64,000 bases of DNA from Candidatus Ozemibacter sibiricus (GCA_003327425.1 QOQW01000014.1:92916-156915), one strand, 5' to 3'. Shown: positions 16,804 through 26,295, numbered from the stretch's first letter. Notes: generated from the sequence alone by a model not told the origin. A program made the numbers and translations.

Positions 16804-19800
16804 GCGTGGTGGGTGGCCTGCTGCGCCGGCCGACGGCGATCCTGGCCGGCTGGCTGATCGTCGGCGTGCTGGGGGTGCGCGCCTTCCTGACCATGCCTAT
16901 CGATCTGTTCCCCGACACCGTGCCGCCCCAGATCGTGGTGATGACCGTGGTGCGCGGCGCCTCGGCCGAGGAGGTCAACCGGCTGGTCTCCTCCCTGATC
17001 GACCGCGAGATCAAGGGCATCACCGGCCTGACCCGCGTCACCGCCACCTCGCGCGACGAGATCTCCTCGGTCAATGCCCAGTTCGACTACGATCGCGACA
17101 TCGGCCTGGCCATGAACGATGTCATCAACGCGGTCAATCGCATCAAGGGGCAGTTCCCGGCCGGGGCCCAGGAACCGCAGTTCTTCCGCGTCACCGACGC
17201 CAGCCGCCCGGTGCTGACGCTGGCGGTGATGCCGCGGCCGGGCTCGGGGCTCGATCTGCCGGCCGTGCGGCTGCTGGCCGACAACGATCTGCGCGAGGAG
17301 CTGCTGGCCCTGCCCGGGGTCGGCCGCGTCGACGTCTTCGGGGCCCATCAGCCCGAAGTGCTGGTGCGGCTCGATCACGAGCGGTTGCGGCGCTATGACC
17401 TGACCCCCGAAGCGGTGTTGGCGGCCATCGGGGCCAACAATCTTTCGCTGCCTGGCGGCTACTGGGTGAACCAGGGGCGGGAATCCCTGGTCAAGACGGT
17501 GCAGGAAGCCCGCCAGCCGGCCGATCTGGCCGCCCTGCCGCTGCGTATCCGCCAGGGCGGCATCGTCACCGTCGGCGATGTCGCCTCCATCAGTCTGCGA
17601 CCCGCCGAGCCGCGCAGCTTCTATCACGGCAACGGTTCGCCCGCCATCGCGCTGAACGTGCTCAAGCCCGAGGGCGGCTATGCGATGGCCGCCCTGCAAG
17701 CGGTGAAGGAGGCGCTGCCCCGCCTCGAACGGCGCTTCCCGGGGCTGGCCTTCGCGGTGACCACCGATCAGCAGCCGATCATCGACCGCAATGTGGCCGG
17801 CATGAAAGGGGCCCTGGTCTCGGCGGTCTGGCTGACCATGCTGGTGGTCTTCGTCCTCCTGCTCGAAGCGCGGACCTCGCTCGTCATCGGTCTGTCGATT
17901 CCGTTGTCGTTCCTGTCGGCCTTCGCCTTCCTGTGGTTCACGCCCTTCACGCTCAACATGGCGACTCTGTCCGGGCTCATCATCGCCGTCGGCATGGTGG
18001 TTGACGCCTCGATCGTCGTCGCCGAGAACGTCTTCCGCCACCTGCAGACCGACGGCTCGACCCCGGAGCTGGTGCGCCGCGGCACCGAAGAAGTGGTCTT
18101 TTCGATCCTGGGCGGCATGCTGACCACCGTGGTGGTGATGATTCCCATCATGTTCGTGGGCGGCTACGCCCAGCAGATCCTGCGCCCGCTGACCATGACC
18201 ATCGCGGCGACCCTCATCGGCTCGTTCGTTGCCGCCCTGACCATCGTGCCTCTCGCCCTGGACTGGTTCTTCGGCGGCGAACGGCGCCCGGCGCCGTCGG
18301 CGTCTGGCGCGTCTGGCGCGACCGGCGGCTGGCTGGCCGCGGCGGCGCGAGGCATGGACCGCCTGCTCGGCGGGGTGGCCGACATCTACCTGACGCTGCT
18401 GGAGGGCGCCCTGCGGGTGCGGCTGCTGCTGCTGGTGGCCGGGTTCATCGCCCTGGCGGCCACCGTGCGGACGGTCATTCCGGTGGTGGGGCGGGAACTG
18501 ATGCCCCGCATGGATACCGGCCTGCTGACCGTCAAGCTCGATCTGCCGCCGGCCATGCCGCTGCCAGCCGTCGAGGCCACCGTCTCCCGGTTCGAGGAAG
18601 TCATGCGCCGCCATCCCGAACTGATCTCGCTGTCGACCGTGGTCGGGGCCGAGCCTGGCCAGGTCAGCTTCGGCGCGGGCGGCCAACTGCTGCAGCAGGC
18701 CGAGATCCAGGTCCGATTGACCACCCGTGATCAACGCACCGCCACGATCTGGGAGATCATGGACGAATGGCGCCGGGCCTTCGCCGCCATCCCCGGCCCC
18801 ACGGCCGTATCGGTGACGGAATACGGGGCCACCCCCATGTCCACCACCCGGGCGCCGATCGATGTGCAGATCAGCGGTCGCGATCCGGCCGTCCTGGCGG
18901 CGCTCGCCGAGCGCACGTTGGCCGCCTTGCGAGGCATTCCCGGTCTGGGCGATCTGCGCCCCGCCTGGACGCTGACCAAGCCCGAGACCCACCTGCGGCC
19001 GGTCGCCGACCTCGTGGCCCGCTATGGCCTGACCCCGCGCGGGCTCGGCGATTTCCTCGGGGTGACGCTGACGGGGCGGGTGCCTGCCCGCCTGAAGATG
19101 CCGGGGTTCCTCGACCTGCCGATCCGGGTCGACATCGGACACGACGGTCGCCGCTGGGCCGGCGACCTGCTCGAGCTGGTGCTGCCCCATGGCACGGGCG
19201 ATCTCTTCCTGTCGGCCGTCGCCGGGACGCACCCCACTCTGGCACCGACCGCGCTGACCCGCGAAGATCTGCGGCAGACCAGCGACCTCCTCGGCATCAA
19301 CCTCGGGCGGCCGCTCTCCCTGGTGGCCGCCGATGTGCAGCAGGTGCTCGACGGGCTGGCCGTTCCCGAGGGCTACGAGATCCGGCTGACCGGCAGCATG
19401 AGCGACATCGCCGACACGGGGCGCCGGCTGGGCGGAGCGCTGGTCATCGGGATCGTCTTCCTCTACATCGTGCTATGGGTGTTGTTCGAGAACTGGTGGC
19501 GGCCATGGCTGGTCATGGCGTCGATCCCGCTGTCGCTGATCGGTGCCCTGTGGGGGCTGGTCTTCTTCGACAAGCCGATGTGCCAGCCCGCCATGATGGG
19601 CTTGATCCTGCTCGGCGGCACCATCGTCAACAACGCCATCATCCTGATCGATTTCATCGATCAGGCCCGTCGGGAAGGAATGCCTCGCCGGGCCGCCCTG
19701 TTCCAGGCGGTGCGCATCCGGCTGCGACCGATCCTGATCACCACCGCTTCGACCGTGCTGGGCCTGCTGCCGCTCGTCTTCGAGCAGGCGGTCGGCCTCG

Positions 19801-19976
19801 AGCGGATGTCGCCCCTCGGCATCGTCGCCTGCTTCGGCCTCGCCTTCGGGACGGTGCTGACGCTGGTGCTGATTCCGGCCTGGTATGATCTGGCCATCGA
19901 GACGGGCGAGAAGATCCGTCGCCTGTGGGGCCATCCCGACCAGTCGCTCTCCCAGGCCGGCGAGGGCTTGCCGTGA
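16800..19976 (+). CDS. RND efflux transporter, AcrB/MexB-like (HAE1/CusA superfamily)
   Basis: 1058 residues, starting at the ATG that overlaps the adaptor stop. It has the RND duplicated plan: one TM at each half's start (AILAGWLIVGVLG and LLLVAGFIALAATV), two large periplasmic loops, and TM clusters with VVFVLLLEARTSLVIGLSIPLS, GMVVDASIVVAENV (the proton-relay Asp region) and FLYIVLWVLFENWWRPW. An early DLFPDTVPPQIVVMT and GASAEEVNRLVSSLIDREI are typical of the family. It exports substrates by proton antiport together with the adaptor. Drug, detergent or metal specificity cannot be assigned from the sequence. Confidence 0.93.
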   Translation: MSVVGGLLRRPTAILAGWLIVGVLGVRAFLTMPIDLFPDTVPPQIVVMTVVRGASAEEVNRLVSSLIDREIKGITGLTRVTATSRDEISSVNAQFDYDRDIGLAMNDVINAVNRIKGQFPAGAQEPQFFRVTDASRPVLTLAVMPRPGSGLDLPAVRLLADNDLREELLALPGVGRVDVFGAHQPEVLVRLDHERLRRYDLTPEAVLAAIGANNLSLPGGYWVNQGRESLVKTVQEARQPADLAALPLRIRQGGIVTVGDVASISLRPAEPRSFYHGNGSPAIALNVLKPEGGYAMAALQAVKEALPRLERRFPGLAFAVTTDQQPIIDRNVAGMKGALVSAVWLTMLVVFVLLLEARTSLVIGLSIPLSFLSAFAFLWFTPFTLNMATLSGLIIAVGMVVDASIVVAENVFRHLQTDGSTPELVRRGTEEVVFSILGGMLTTVVVMIPIMFVGGYAQQILRPLTMTIAATLIGSFVAALTIVPLALDWFFGGERRPAPSASGASGATGGWLAAAARGMDRLLGGVADIYLTLLEGALRVRLLLLVAGFIALAATVRTVIPVVGRELMPRMDTGLLTVKLDLPPAMPLPAVEATVSRFEEVMRRHPELISLSTVVGAEPGQVSFGAGGQLLQQAEIQVRLTTRDQRTATIWEIMDEWRRAFAAIPGPTAVSVTEYGATPMSTTRAPIDVQISGRDPAVLAALAERTLAALRGIPGLGDLRPAWTLTKPETHLRPVADLVARYGLTPRGLGDFLGVTLTGRVPARLKMPGFLDLPIRVDIGHDGRRWAGDLLELVLPHGTGDLFLSAVAGTHPTLAPTALTREDLRQTSDLLGINLGRPLSLVAADVQQVLDGLAVPEGYEIRLTGSMSDIADTGRRLGGALVIGIVFLYIVLWVLFENWWRPWLVMASIPLSLIGALWGLVFFDKPMCQPAMMGLILLGGTIVNNAIILIDFIDQARREGMPRRAALFQAVRIRLRPILITTASTVLGLLPLVFEQAVGLERMSPLGIVACFGLAFGTVLTLVLIPAWYDLAIETGEKIRRLWGHPDQSLSQAGEGLP

Positions 19977-20129
19977 GCGGCCGGTCGCGTGCTTCCGCCC
20001 GTCGGTCGTGGCGCCGACCACCGCTGCCCGCCGACGGCCTCGGGGCAGGCCGATCAGCGCCTCGGGAAAGAGCGAAGCCGGCGCTGCGGTGCGACCACAA
20101 CACCACATTCCCTCCAAGGAGGTTTCCTT

Positions 20130-20765
20130 GTGTCCAATCGCCAGTTGATGGAAGAGACTCGGCATGCTCTCGAACGGAACGGGTTCGAGGTGCATGTCCA
20201 TGCGACGCCTGAGCAGGCGGTGCCCGAGATTCTGGCTCGCCTGCCGGCCGGGGCGACCATCGGCCGCTGCGGTTCGGTGACGGTCGAGCGGCTGGGCCTG
20301 TGGCCGGCCCTGGCCGACCGCGGCCACCCGATCCTCGATCCGTATGTGGCTGGGTTCACGACCGAGCAGAAGGACGCGGTGCGACGGCAGACCCAGCACG
20401 CCGACGTGCTGCTGACCGGCACCAACGCCATCACCACCGATGGCCATCTGGTCAATATCGATGGGGTGGGCAACCGGGTTTCGGCGCAGATCTTCGGGCC
20501 GCGCCAGGTCGTCATCGTAGCCGGCTGGAACAAGCTCGTCGCCGGCGGGGTGCCTGCTGCCCTGGCGCGCATCAAGCAGGTGGCCTGCCCGCAGAATGCC
20601 CGCCGGCTCAACCTCGACACGCCCTGCGCCCGCGACCTGCCCTGCCCGCCGCCCGACGGCTGCCGCTCGCCCGGGCGCATGTGCAACGCCGTCGTCATCC
20701 TGGAGCGCCGCCCCCGCCTCACCCCCATTCGCATCCATCTCGTGGCGGCCGCTCTGGGTTTCTGA
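20130..20765 (+). CDS. LUD-domain (YkgG/LutC-like) protein
   Basis: 211 residues. A GTG start at 20130 is preceded by AAGGAGG with seven bases of spacing. It is a stand-alone LUD (DUF162) domain: ATIGRCGSVTVERLGL, the ADVLLTGTNAITTDGHLVNIDGVGNRV core and VVIVAGWNKLV. A C-terminal cysteine cluster (TPCARDLPC, GCRSPGRMC) is seen in many short LUD proteins and may bind metal. Members with LutA/LutB partners oxidise lactate, but no such partners are here, so the substrate is unknown. Its last 47 bases overlap the end of the MMPL gene on the other strand. Confidence 0.87.
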   Translation: MSNRQLMEETRHALERNGFEVHVHATPEQAVPEILARLPAGATIGRCGSVTVERLGLWPALADRGHPILDPYVAGFTTEQKDAVRRQTQHADVLLTGTNAITTDGHLVNIDGVGNRVSAQIFGPRQVVIVAGWNKLVAGGVPAALARIKQVACPQNARRLNLDTPCARDLPCPPPDGCRSPGRMCNAVVILERRPRLTPIRIHLVAAALGF

Positions 20766-23070
20766 CCGCGCCCGGCGGCGCCGAGCGGCCGTCGCCGAAC
20801 GCCAGGAAGAGCGCCGGCAGGGCGACGAGGTCGCCGACGATCCCGAGCAGGACGATGACGGCCCCGATGCCGCCGAAGTAGCGGAACGGCTTGAAATCGC
20901 TGAACAGGAAGATGGCGTTGGCCACGCCCATCAGCAGGGCCGAAGCCAGCACCGGGTGGAACAACTGGTCGAGCACGTACCAGGTGCGGCGCACCGGGTG
21001 GCGACCGGTGGCGCCGGCCCGCTCGCGGAAGCAGGTCAGCATGTGCAGGGTGTCGTCGACGACGAGGCCGCTCATGACGCAGCCGACCACCCCCGTCGAG
21101 GGATTGAGCGGCAGTCCCGCCAGATGGGCCAGGGCGTAGGCGCCCAGAATGGGCAGGAAGTTGACGAGCAGGGCGTAGAGGGCCAACCGCAGACTGCGGA
21201 ACACCGCCAGGAACACCGCCGCGATCATGGCCAGGGCCGAGCCGAACGCCCACCAGACGTTGGTCAGGATCAATTGCTGCATGCGGGCGTTGAGGTAGAT
21301 CTCGCCGGTGGGCTCGGCCCGTAGCCCGGTCCCGGCCAGTCCGGCGTCGGCGGCGCGCTGCACGGCCGCCGCCACGTCGAGGATCTCGCGATCATCCGAA
21401 CCGGTCACGCCGATCTTGATGGTCAGCCGCGCATAGTCCGGGCTGACGAAGAAGCCGGCCAGCCCGCGCGAAGCGTAGAGCGTGACGATCGATCGCAGGA
21501 ACTCGGGCGAGGCCGGAATCGACGCGGCGCCGGCGAACCGCTCGGTGAAATCGCGCACCAGATCGACGACCGAGAAGACGGCGTTGACGCCCGGCAGGCG
21601 GCCGACCCGGGCCTGCACCTCGGCCACGGCTTCGAGCGCGGGCCGGGTCAGCACGTCGTCGCCCGAGATCATCAGATCGAAGGTGTAGGGCCCGCCGAAC
21701 CGGGTGCCGATGAAGCGGAAGGCGGCGAGCAGCGGGTCGTCGGCCGGGAAGATGTCTTCCAGCGCATGGCGGCTGACCAGGGTGGTGGCGACCGCCAGAC
21801 AGGCCAGGCTGCCGAGCAGCAACACCGCCAGCACCGCCCGGGCGTGGCGCAGCACGAAGCGCATCAGCCACCGTTTGAGACCGCGCAGCCGGACCGTCCC
21901 GGTGTCGACCACCGCGAAGTTCGGTTTGTACACCTTCAGGAAGGCGAACGCGAACCCGAACATCACGCCATACGAGAGAAAGCACGCCAGCGAGGTATAG
22001 ACCGAGAACAATTGGATGTTTTGCGAGGGGTTCGACGACAACGCGAAGAATCCGATCAGCGTCGTCACCATGTTGACGAAACAGGGCCAGGCCAGCCGCC
22101 GGAACGTCTGCTCGTGCAGCGTGTCGTAGTCGCGCCAGGCCGTCTCGCCGGCCACGAAATGGCTGATGATGAAGATCAGCTCATTGAACGAGACGACCAG
22201 GGCGAAGGGAATGATCGGCGCGGTGAACAGGTTGATGCCGTGGCCGTTCAGGAAATAGATGGCGAAGGTCAGCACCGCCGGGATCGCCACGGTGAGCACG
22301 ATCATGACGAGCACGCCGAGGTCGGGGAAGAAGATCCAGGCCAGGATGGCGCATGCCACCGCGCTCAGCGACAGGAACACCCGGTTGTTGCGGGCGACCG
22401 CTCCCATGAAGCGATCTTTGAACCACGGGAAGCCGAAGACATGATGCGGCCGCTCGCCGAACAGTCGGGGCCGCAGCTCGTCGATCGCCGCGCACAGCTG
22501 CTGCTGCCAGTCGGGCCAGCGGGTGTCGGGCACGATCATCACCGCGATCGCCCCGCCATCGTGCGAGATCACCCGCCCGCGCAGGACGCGATCGGTGGCC
22601 ACCGCCTCCTGCAGGCGGCGCAGGCGGTGGTCGGTCAACGATGCGGCGAACTGCTCGCGATCGCCTGAAGCCCGCAGCAGATCGAGCAGCGAGAAGACCT
22701 GCTGCACCTGCGGCAGGCGGTGCAGGGCGTCGACCACCTCTTTGAGATGGATGAGCGTCGCCCGCCCGAGGTCGGGAACCTCCCAGGCGATCAGGATGCT
22801 CCGCTCTTCATCGAACGACCGCCGGAACGTCTGCCAGGTGGCGAGGGCGGCCGGATCGGTCAGGGTGGACTCGATCTCATCGGCCATCTGAACATGGGTG
22901 AACGCGCCCAGGCTCAGCAGCGTCACGCCGAGGAACGTCGCCATCACGGCGCCGGGGTGGCCGGCGACGAGCCGATAGATCCAGCTCACCAGCCGGAAGT
23001 TCGGAGGCGCCTGGGCCGCAGGGGCGTCGGGCCCGTCCACCGTGTTCGCTTGGGGCGCGCCGAATGGCAC
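20719..23070 (-). CDS. MMPL/RND-superfamily transporter
   Basis: 783 residues from a GTG four bases after the stop of the ferritin-like gene. It has two repeats of one TM, a ~200-residue periplasmic domain and about five TMs. The second repeat has the GLVVDDTLHML acidic pair expected for proton relay; the corresponding place in the first reads VVSFNELIFIISH and lacks it. The family moves lipids, hopanoids or other hydrophobic compounds to the outer envelope. It is co-transcribed with the gene at 23075-23557. Substrate unknown. The 3' end converges with and overlaps the LUD gene by 47 bases. Confidence 0.85.
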   Translation of the reverse strand: MPFGAPQANTVDGPDAPAAQAPPNFRLVSWIYRLVAGHPGAVMATFLGVTLLSLGAFTHVQMADEIESTLTDPAALATWQTFRRSFDEERSILIAWEVPDLGRATLIHLKEVVDALHRLPQVQQVFSLLDLLRASGDREQFAASLTDHRLRRLQEAVATDRVLRGRVISHDGGAIAVMIVPDTRWPDWQQQLCAAIDELRPRLFGERPHHVFGFPWFKDRFMGAVARNNRVFLSLSAVACAILAWIFFPDLGVLVMIVLTVAIPAVLTFAIYFLNGHGINLFTAPIIPFALVVSFNELIFIISHFVAGETAWRDYDTLHEQTFRRLAWPCFVNMVTTLIGFFALSSNPSQNIQLFSVYTSLACFLSYGVMFGFAFAFLKVYKPNFAVVDTGTVRLRGLKRWLMRFVLRHARAVLAVLLLGSLACLAVATTLVSRHALEDIFPADDPLLAAFRFIGTRFGGPYTFDLMISGDDVLTRPALEAVAEVQARVGRLPGVNAVFSVVDLVRDFTERFAGAASIPASPEFLRSIVTLYASRGLAGFFVSPDYARLTIKIGVTGSDDREILDVAAAVQRAADAGLAGTGLRAEPTGEIYLNARMQQLILTNVWWAFGSALAMIAAVFLAVFRSLRLALYALLVNFLPILGAYALAHLAGLPLNPSTGVVGCVMSGLVVDDTLHMLTCFRERAGATGRHPVRRTWYVLDQLFHPVLASALLMGVANAIFLFSDFKPFRYFGGIGAVIVLLGIVGDLVALPALFLAFGDGRSAPPGAVRNPERPPRDGCEWG

Positions 23071-23074
23071 CCGG

Positions 23075-23557
23075 TCAGAAGAGCGAAGGCTGGGTCGGCG
23101 GGAAGAGGCGGGCCTCGAGCTGCTGCAGCCGCTTGAAATGGTCGACGAAGCCCTGGGCGATATGGCGCAGCGCGTCGGCCAGGCGGGGCTCGTCAGTGAC
23201 GAGCAGCCGGTCGCAGCTTCGCTCGGCCAGGCCTTGTTCGAGACTGGCCAGCGAGGTCAGCAGGTAGCGCGGCGCCGCCTTCCCCTGCCGCACTTCGTCG
23301 AGCAGGTGGTCGATGCGGGCCTGCAGCTGTTCGAGCGTGTCGGGCGTCACCCGCCCGGGCCCGGCCCGCCAGCGCTCAGGATGGGCCGCCAGATCGTCCT
23401 GGATGTTGGCGAACAGGGTGGCGTGTCCTTCTTCTTCCTGCGCCAGCTTCAAGAAAACCTCGGCTTCGGTCGGGAACAGGCGCGCTCCCTCGCGATAGAG
23501 GGCGGCCAGCGCTTCTTCGTTCTTCTTCAGCAGGGCGATCAGGCGGGCCAGATCCAT
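23075..23557 (-). CDS. Ferritin-like four-helix (rubrerythrin-type) protein
   Basis: 160 residues. The start at 23557 is chosen because a GGGGGA site precedes it and the family-like helix (MDLARLIALLKKNEEALAAL) begins there. Helical throughout, with acidic residues spaced as in ferritin-like carboxylate sites (NEEALAALYREGA, KLAQEEEGHATLF, and a late HF). EExxH-like residues at QEEEGH could help bind two metals. It may act in oxidative or metal stress. It ends four bases before the MMPL gene, a tight two-gene unit; the functional link is unknown. Confidence 0.65.
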   Translation of the reverse strand: MDLARLIALLKKNEEALAALYREGARLFPTEAEVFLKLAQEEEGHATLFANIQDDLAAHPERWRAGPGRVTPDTLEQLQARIDHLLDEVRQGKAAPRYLLTSLASLEQGLAERSCDRLLVTDEPRLADALRHIAQGFVDHFKRLQQLEARLFPPTQPSLF

Positions 23558-23582
23558 GGATTCCCCCCGGGCGTGAAATGAA

Positions 23583-23615
23583 GCTTGCCCGTCCATTCTA
23601 GAAGGGCGGGCAAGC
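23583..23615 (-). terminator. Terminator after the aminotransferase gene
   Basis: A 12-bp inverted repeat (23583-23594 with 23604-23615, one G-U pair) closes a 9-base loop and is followed on the minus strand by TTCATTTC. It lies between the aminotransferase stop and the ferritin-like start. The U tract is interrupted, so strength is uncertain. Confidence 0.6.
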
Positions 23616-23699
23616 CGATGCAACTCGATGAGCGTTCGCCGCTTGGCGTTGCCTTCCCTTGGGGGCGAACGGCCAGCAGGCAGATAGAGCCGCTGTCTC

Positions 23700-25190
23700 T
23701 CAGCGGGGCGCGAGGTCGCGCAGGCCGCGGCGCACCATCTCGACGATCAGGTCGACCTCGCTCGTCGTGATGTCGAACGACGGGGTGAACCGCAGGCCGT
23801 ACTCGCCGCCATGGATCATCTCGATGCCATGCAGGCGCAGCCATTCCTCGAACCCGCTCTTGCCGGTGACCTTGTACTTCTGCGGGTTGAGCATGACGCT
23901 GACCATCAGGCCGGTGCCCACTACCTGATCGACGGCCCCAGGGAACTCGCCGGCCAGGGCCTGGAATTTCCTCACGAACTCGGCCCCTCGCTCGCGGATG
24001 TTCTGCCGCAGCGCGGGCGTGATGCTGTCGAGCACCTCGCAGGCCACCTCGAGGGCGCGGGGGTTGGTGGTCATGGTGTTGCCGTACAGGCCCTGCACGT
24101 AGATGTCGGCGACCTCCTGGCGCAGGGCGATGACCGACAGCGGATACTGGCCGGCGTTGAGCGCCTTGGAGTAGGTCTCGATGTCGGGCGGATCGCAGTC
24201 TTCGAATCCGGGGTAGTCGACCAGGCTGAGGCACCCCTGGGCGCGCAACGCGGCCTGGATGGAATCGACGACGAGCAGGCTGCCCATCTCGCGGCTGAGG
24301 CGGCGGGCCTCGTCGTAGAAGGCGCGGGTGATGGCCAGGCCGGGAATCCCTTCGCCCATGACGGGTTCGAGGAAGACGGCTTCGTAGAAGATGCTGTCGC
24401 GCTCGGCCTGGGCGAAGGCATGACGCAGGGCCTCGAGGTCGTTGATCGGGATGTAGTTGATGCGGTCGGGGTTCCGGAACGAGGCCAGATGCTTCAGGTA
24501 CATGCTGCGCGTGCTGTGCGACAGCCGGGCGGGGCCTTCGGTGCGGCCATGGAACCCTTCGATGGCCGCCAGTTTGGCCGGCGTGCGGCCGGCGTGGCGC
24601 GCGCCGGGGTCGGTCATCCGCTTGGCATGGATGTCGGTGACCCGGCAGGCGAAGGTGACCGATTCCGACCCGCTGTTCAGGCAGACGAACTTGCCGTAGG
24701 GGCAGCCGGTGCGCCGGGTGTGGCCGATCTCGCGGCGCAGGCGGTCAGTCAGCCGCTTCTGGCTGAAGGACGGCGTCATGACGTTGGCCATGACGTAGGG
24801 CCGGGCCATCGCTTCGAGCACCTTGGTTGGGGCATGGCCGAGGCCGAGCATGCCGTAGCCGCCCGTGTCATGCAGCACGGCGCCGTGGGTGGTGATGATC
24901 CAGGGGCCGACCGCCGCCAGTGGCACGTAGGGGTTGATGCCATGGGTGGGGTAGAAGTTCAGCAGGTGCTCCTGCACGAGGGCGCACAGGGCGCTCTCTT
25001 CCATCTTGAACCAGTCGGCATGGTCCCGGTCCATCTCCTCGCGTTGCCGGGCGGCGGCCTCGATGGCCTGGCCCAACTGGGGATGGGTGCCGAGGAACCG
25101 CTGGATGATCTCGTCGTCGAGACCCTTGGTGCGGGCCGGGCCCGCGGCGGCACGGATGCGGCACAATCGATCGAACATGGGATGACTCAT
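23700..25190 (-). CDS. Class III PLP-dependent aminotransferase
   Basis: 496 residues. Start at 25190 follows AGGAGG with five bases of spacing. Fold-type I features: LNSGSESVTFACRV (cofactor phosphate site), EGFHGRTEG, the LLVVDSIQAALRAQG strand where the usual Asp contacts the PLP ring, and SKALNAGQYPLSV, where Lys342 should hold PLP. A late TMTTNPRALE matches the class III pattern. The N-terminal ~90 residues are longer than in acetylornithine or GABA transaminases. Omega-amino acids, lysine or ornithine are plausible substrates; nothing in the neighbourhood decides. Preceded by a hairpin repeat and followed by a terminator. Confidence 0.85.
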   Translation of the reverse strand: MSHPMFDRLCRIRAAAGPARTKGLDDEIIQRFLGTHPQLGQAIEAAARQREEMDRDHADWFKMEESALCALVQEHLLNFYPTHGINPYVPLAAVGPWIITTHGAVLHDTGGYGMLGLGHAPTKVLEAMARPYVMANVMTPSFSQKRLTDRLRREIGHTRRTGCPYGKFVCLNSGSESVTFACRVTDIHAKRMTDPGARHAGRTPAKLAAIEGFHGRTEGPARLSHSTRSMYLKHLASFRNPDRINYIPINDLEALRHAFAQAERDSIFYEAVFLEPVMGEGIPGLAITRAFYDEARRLSREMGSLLVVDSIQAALRAQGCLSLVDYPGFEDCDPPDIETYSKALNAGQYPLSVIALRQEVADIYVQGLYGNTMTTNPRALEVACEVLDSITPALRQNIRERGAEFVRKFQALAGEFPGAVDQVVGTGLMVSVMLNPQKYKVTGKSGFEEWLRLHGIEMIHGGEYGLRFTPSFDITTSEVDLIVEMVRRGLRDLAPR

Positions 25191-25406
25191 CCTTTCCTCC
25201 TGGGCGGGACTATCTGGACCCGCCTCCATGGCAGGAAATGTAGCGCACTTCTCCCCGGTTTGCCAAGAGGGAATCGCCGCCTCGGGCGAACGCCCATCCG
25301 CCCCTGCTTTGGTTCGTCGAAACGCCTCGGTCTGGCCCCCTGGCCATCGGCGAAGCGGTCGTCTCGCCGGCCGACCGCCATTCTTCGGCCGGCGGCGACA
25401 TGGGGT

Positions 25407-25427
25407 CCAGGGGCCGGTGGCCCCTGG
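25407..25427. repeat. Dispersed hairpin repeat, copy 2
   Basis: CCAGGGGCC-GGT-GGCCCCTGG: a perfect 9-bp stem after a GGGGT lead, matching the element at 15367-15385 in layout. It lies between the aminotransferase and cold-shock genes. Confidence 0.5.
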
Positions 25428-25474
25428 CAGGTCCTGCAAAAAAAAGACTCTGTCCTTGTTCTGGTTGCCCGCGG

Positions 25475-25511
25475 AAAACACACCGGCCCGTCCTGTGCGG
25501 ACGGGCCGGTG
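25475..25511 (-). terminator. Intrinsic terminator of the cold-shock gene
   Basis: Perfect 13-bp stem (25481-25493 with 25499-25511) around TGTGC. It is followed on the minus strand by TGTTTTCC and sits 66 bases after the csp stop. Confidence 0.85.
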
Positions 25512-25576
25512 AACAGAACCGCTTCAGCCAGGCGACCTACCCGTTCGACCGGGCGTGGTCGCCGCCGCTGGTTCGC

Positions 25577-25780
25577 TCAGATCTTGCGAACGTTGATGGC
25601 CTGGGGGCCCTTGGGGCCTTCTTCGACGTCGAACTCGACGGCCTGACCCTCTTCGAGGGTCTTGAAGCCGGTGCCGAGGATCGAGCGATGGTGCACGAAG
25701 GTGTCTTTCCCGCCGTTGTCGCGCACGATGAAGCCGTAGCCCTTGGACTCGTTGAACCATTTGACCTTACCGCGTTCCAT
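25577..25780 (-). CDS. Cold-shock domain protein
   Basis: 67 residues, a single cold-shock OB fold. RNP1 is [15 protein letters not shown] and RNP2 is TFVHH; the C-terminus AINVRKI is typical. It binds single-stranded RNA/DNA and melts mRNA structure in the cytoplasm. The ATG at 25780 gives the usual family start [14 protein letters not shown] is about 12 bases upstream, a little far. It has its own promoter (~150-base leader, common in csp mRNAs) and a strong terminator, so it is a single-gene unit. Confidence 0.93.
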   Translation of the reverse strand: MERGKVKWFNESKGYGFIVRDNGGKDTFVHHRSILGTGFKTLEEGQAVEFDVEEGPKGPQAINVRKI

Positions 25781-26267
25781 GTAACAAACACACTCCTGAA
25801 AAATATTCTCCGATATCACCAACCACCTGGAATCCTACCGTCTCGCAATGTCACTGGAGGCACAACACGCCGAACCGCGGACACTCAAACGCTTCAACGC
25901 AGAACACCCAAAGGGCGGCACACTCGAAGTGCATTCAGTATAGCACAAAATGACGGGGGTTGTACGAAATTTCTTCGCCGAGGCCCGCCGCGCCCGACGA
26001 AAATCTGACGACAACCCTTTCCTGGAGCGGGTTTTGCGCCAGAAAAAAATATGCGCCAGAGAGTTCGCCGCTGCGAGGTGGCGGGGAAGAATGAAACCTA
26101 GGCCATCGCGTGGCGCTATTTCTATCGGAGCCGGCGAAAGCCATGTCTCTGACAGTCGGAAGACTTTCTGATCGCCGGCCGCGCTGCCCGACTCGCCCAT
26201 GATGTTGTTCGCTCACTACCGGCGTCGAATGATGCTGTTCGTCCGCGGCGAGCGCCGGAAGAGCAGA
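25781..26267. other. csp leader, promoter and upstream spacer
   Basis: No gene is evident. The first ~150 bases are the likely csp 5' leader. On the minus strand an extended -10 (TGC-TATACT, 25937-25945) lies just upstream, with a poor -35. The rest is comparatively AT-rich spacer up to the terminator of the lipoprotein gene. Confidence 0.5.
25937..25945 (-). promoter_or_regulatory. Extended -10 promoter of the cold-shock gene
   Basis: TGCTATACT on the minus strand combines a TGn extension with a near-consensus -10. Transcription would start near 25930, giving a leader of ~150 bases. Confidence 0.55.
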
Positions 26268-26295
26268 ACCGGGCCGGCCTGGCGGCCGACCCGGT
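26268..26295 (-). terminator. Probable terminator of the 26319-29093 lipoprotein gene
   Basis: A 12-bp stem with one mismatch (26268-26279 with 26284-26295) and a TGGC loop, 24 bases after the stop codon. The downstream minus-strand sequence is only mildly T-rich. Confidence 0.6.

Noticed and set aside
16506..19232. A 908-codon open frame on the minus strand
   Set aside because: Antisense to the RND pump. Its product is a shadow of GC-rich codons, rich in His, Gln, Arg and Gly.
25950..26200. Small frames in the csp upstream spacer
   Set aside because: They lack ribosome binding sites and overlap a likely csp promoter.
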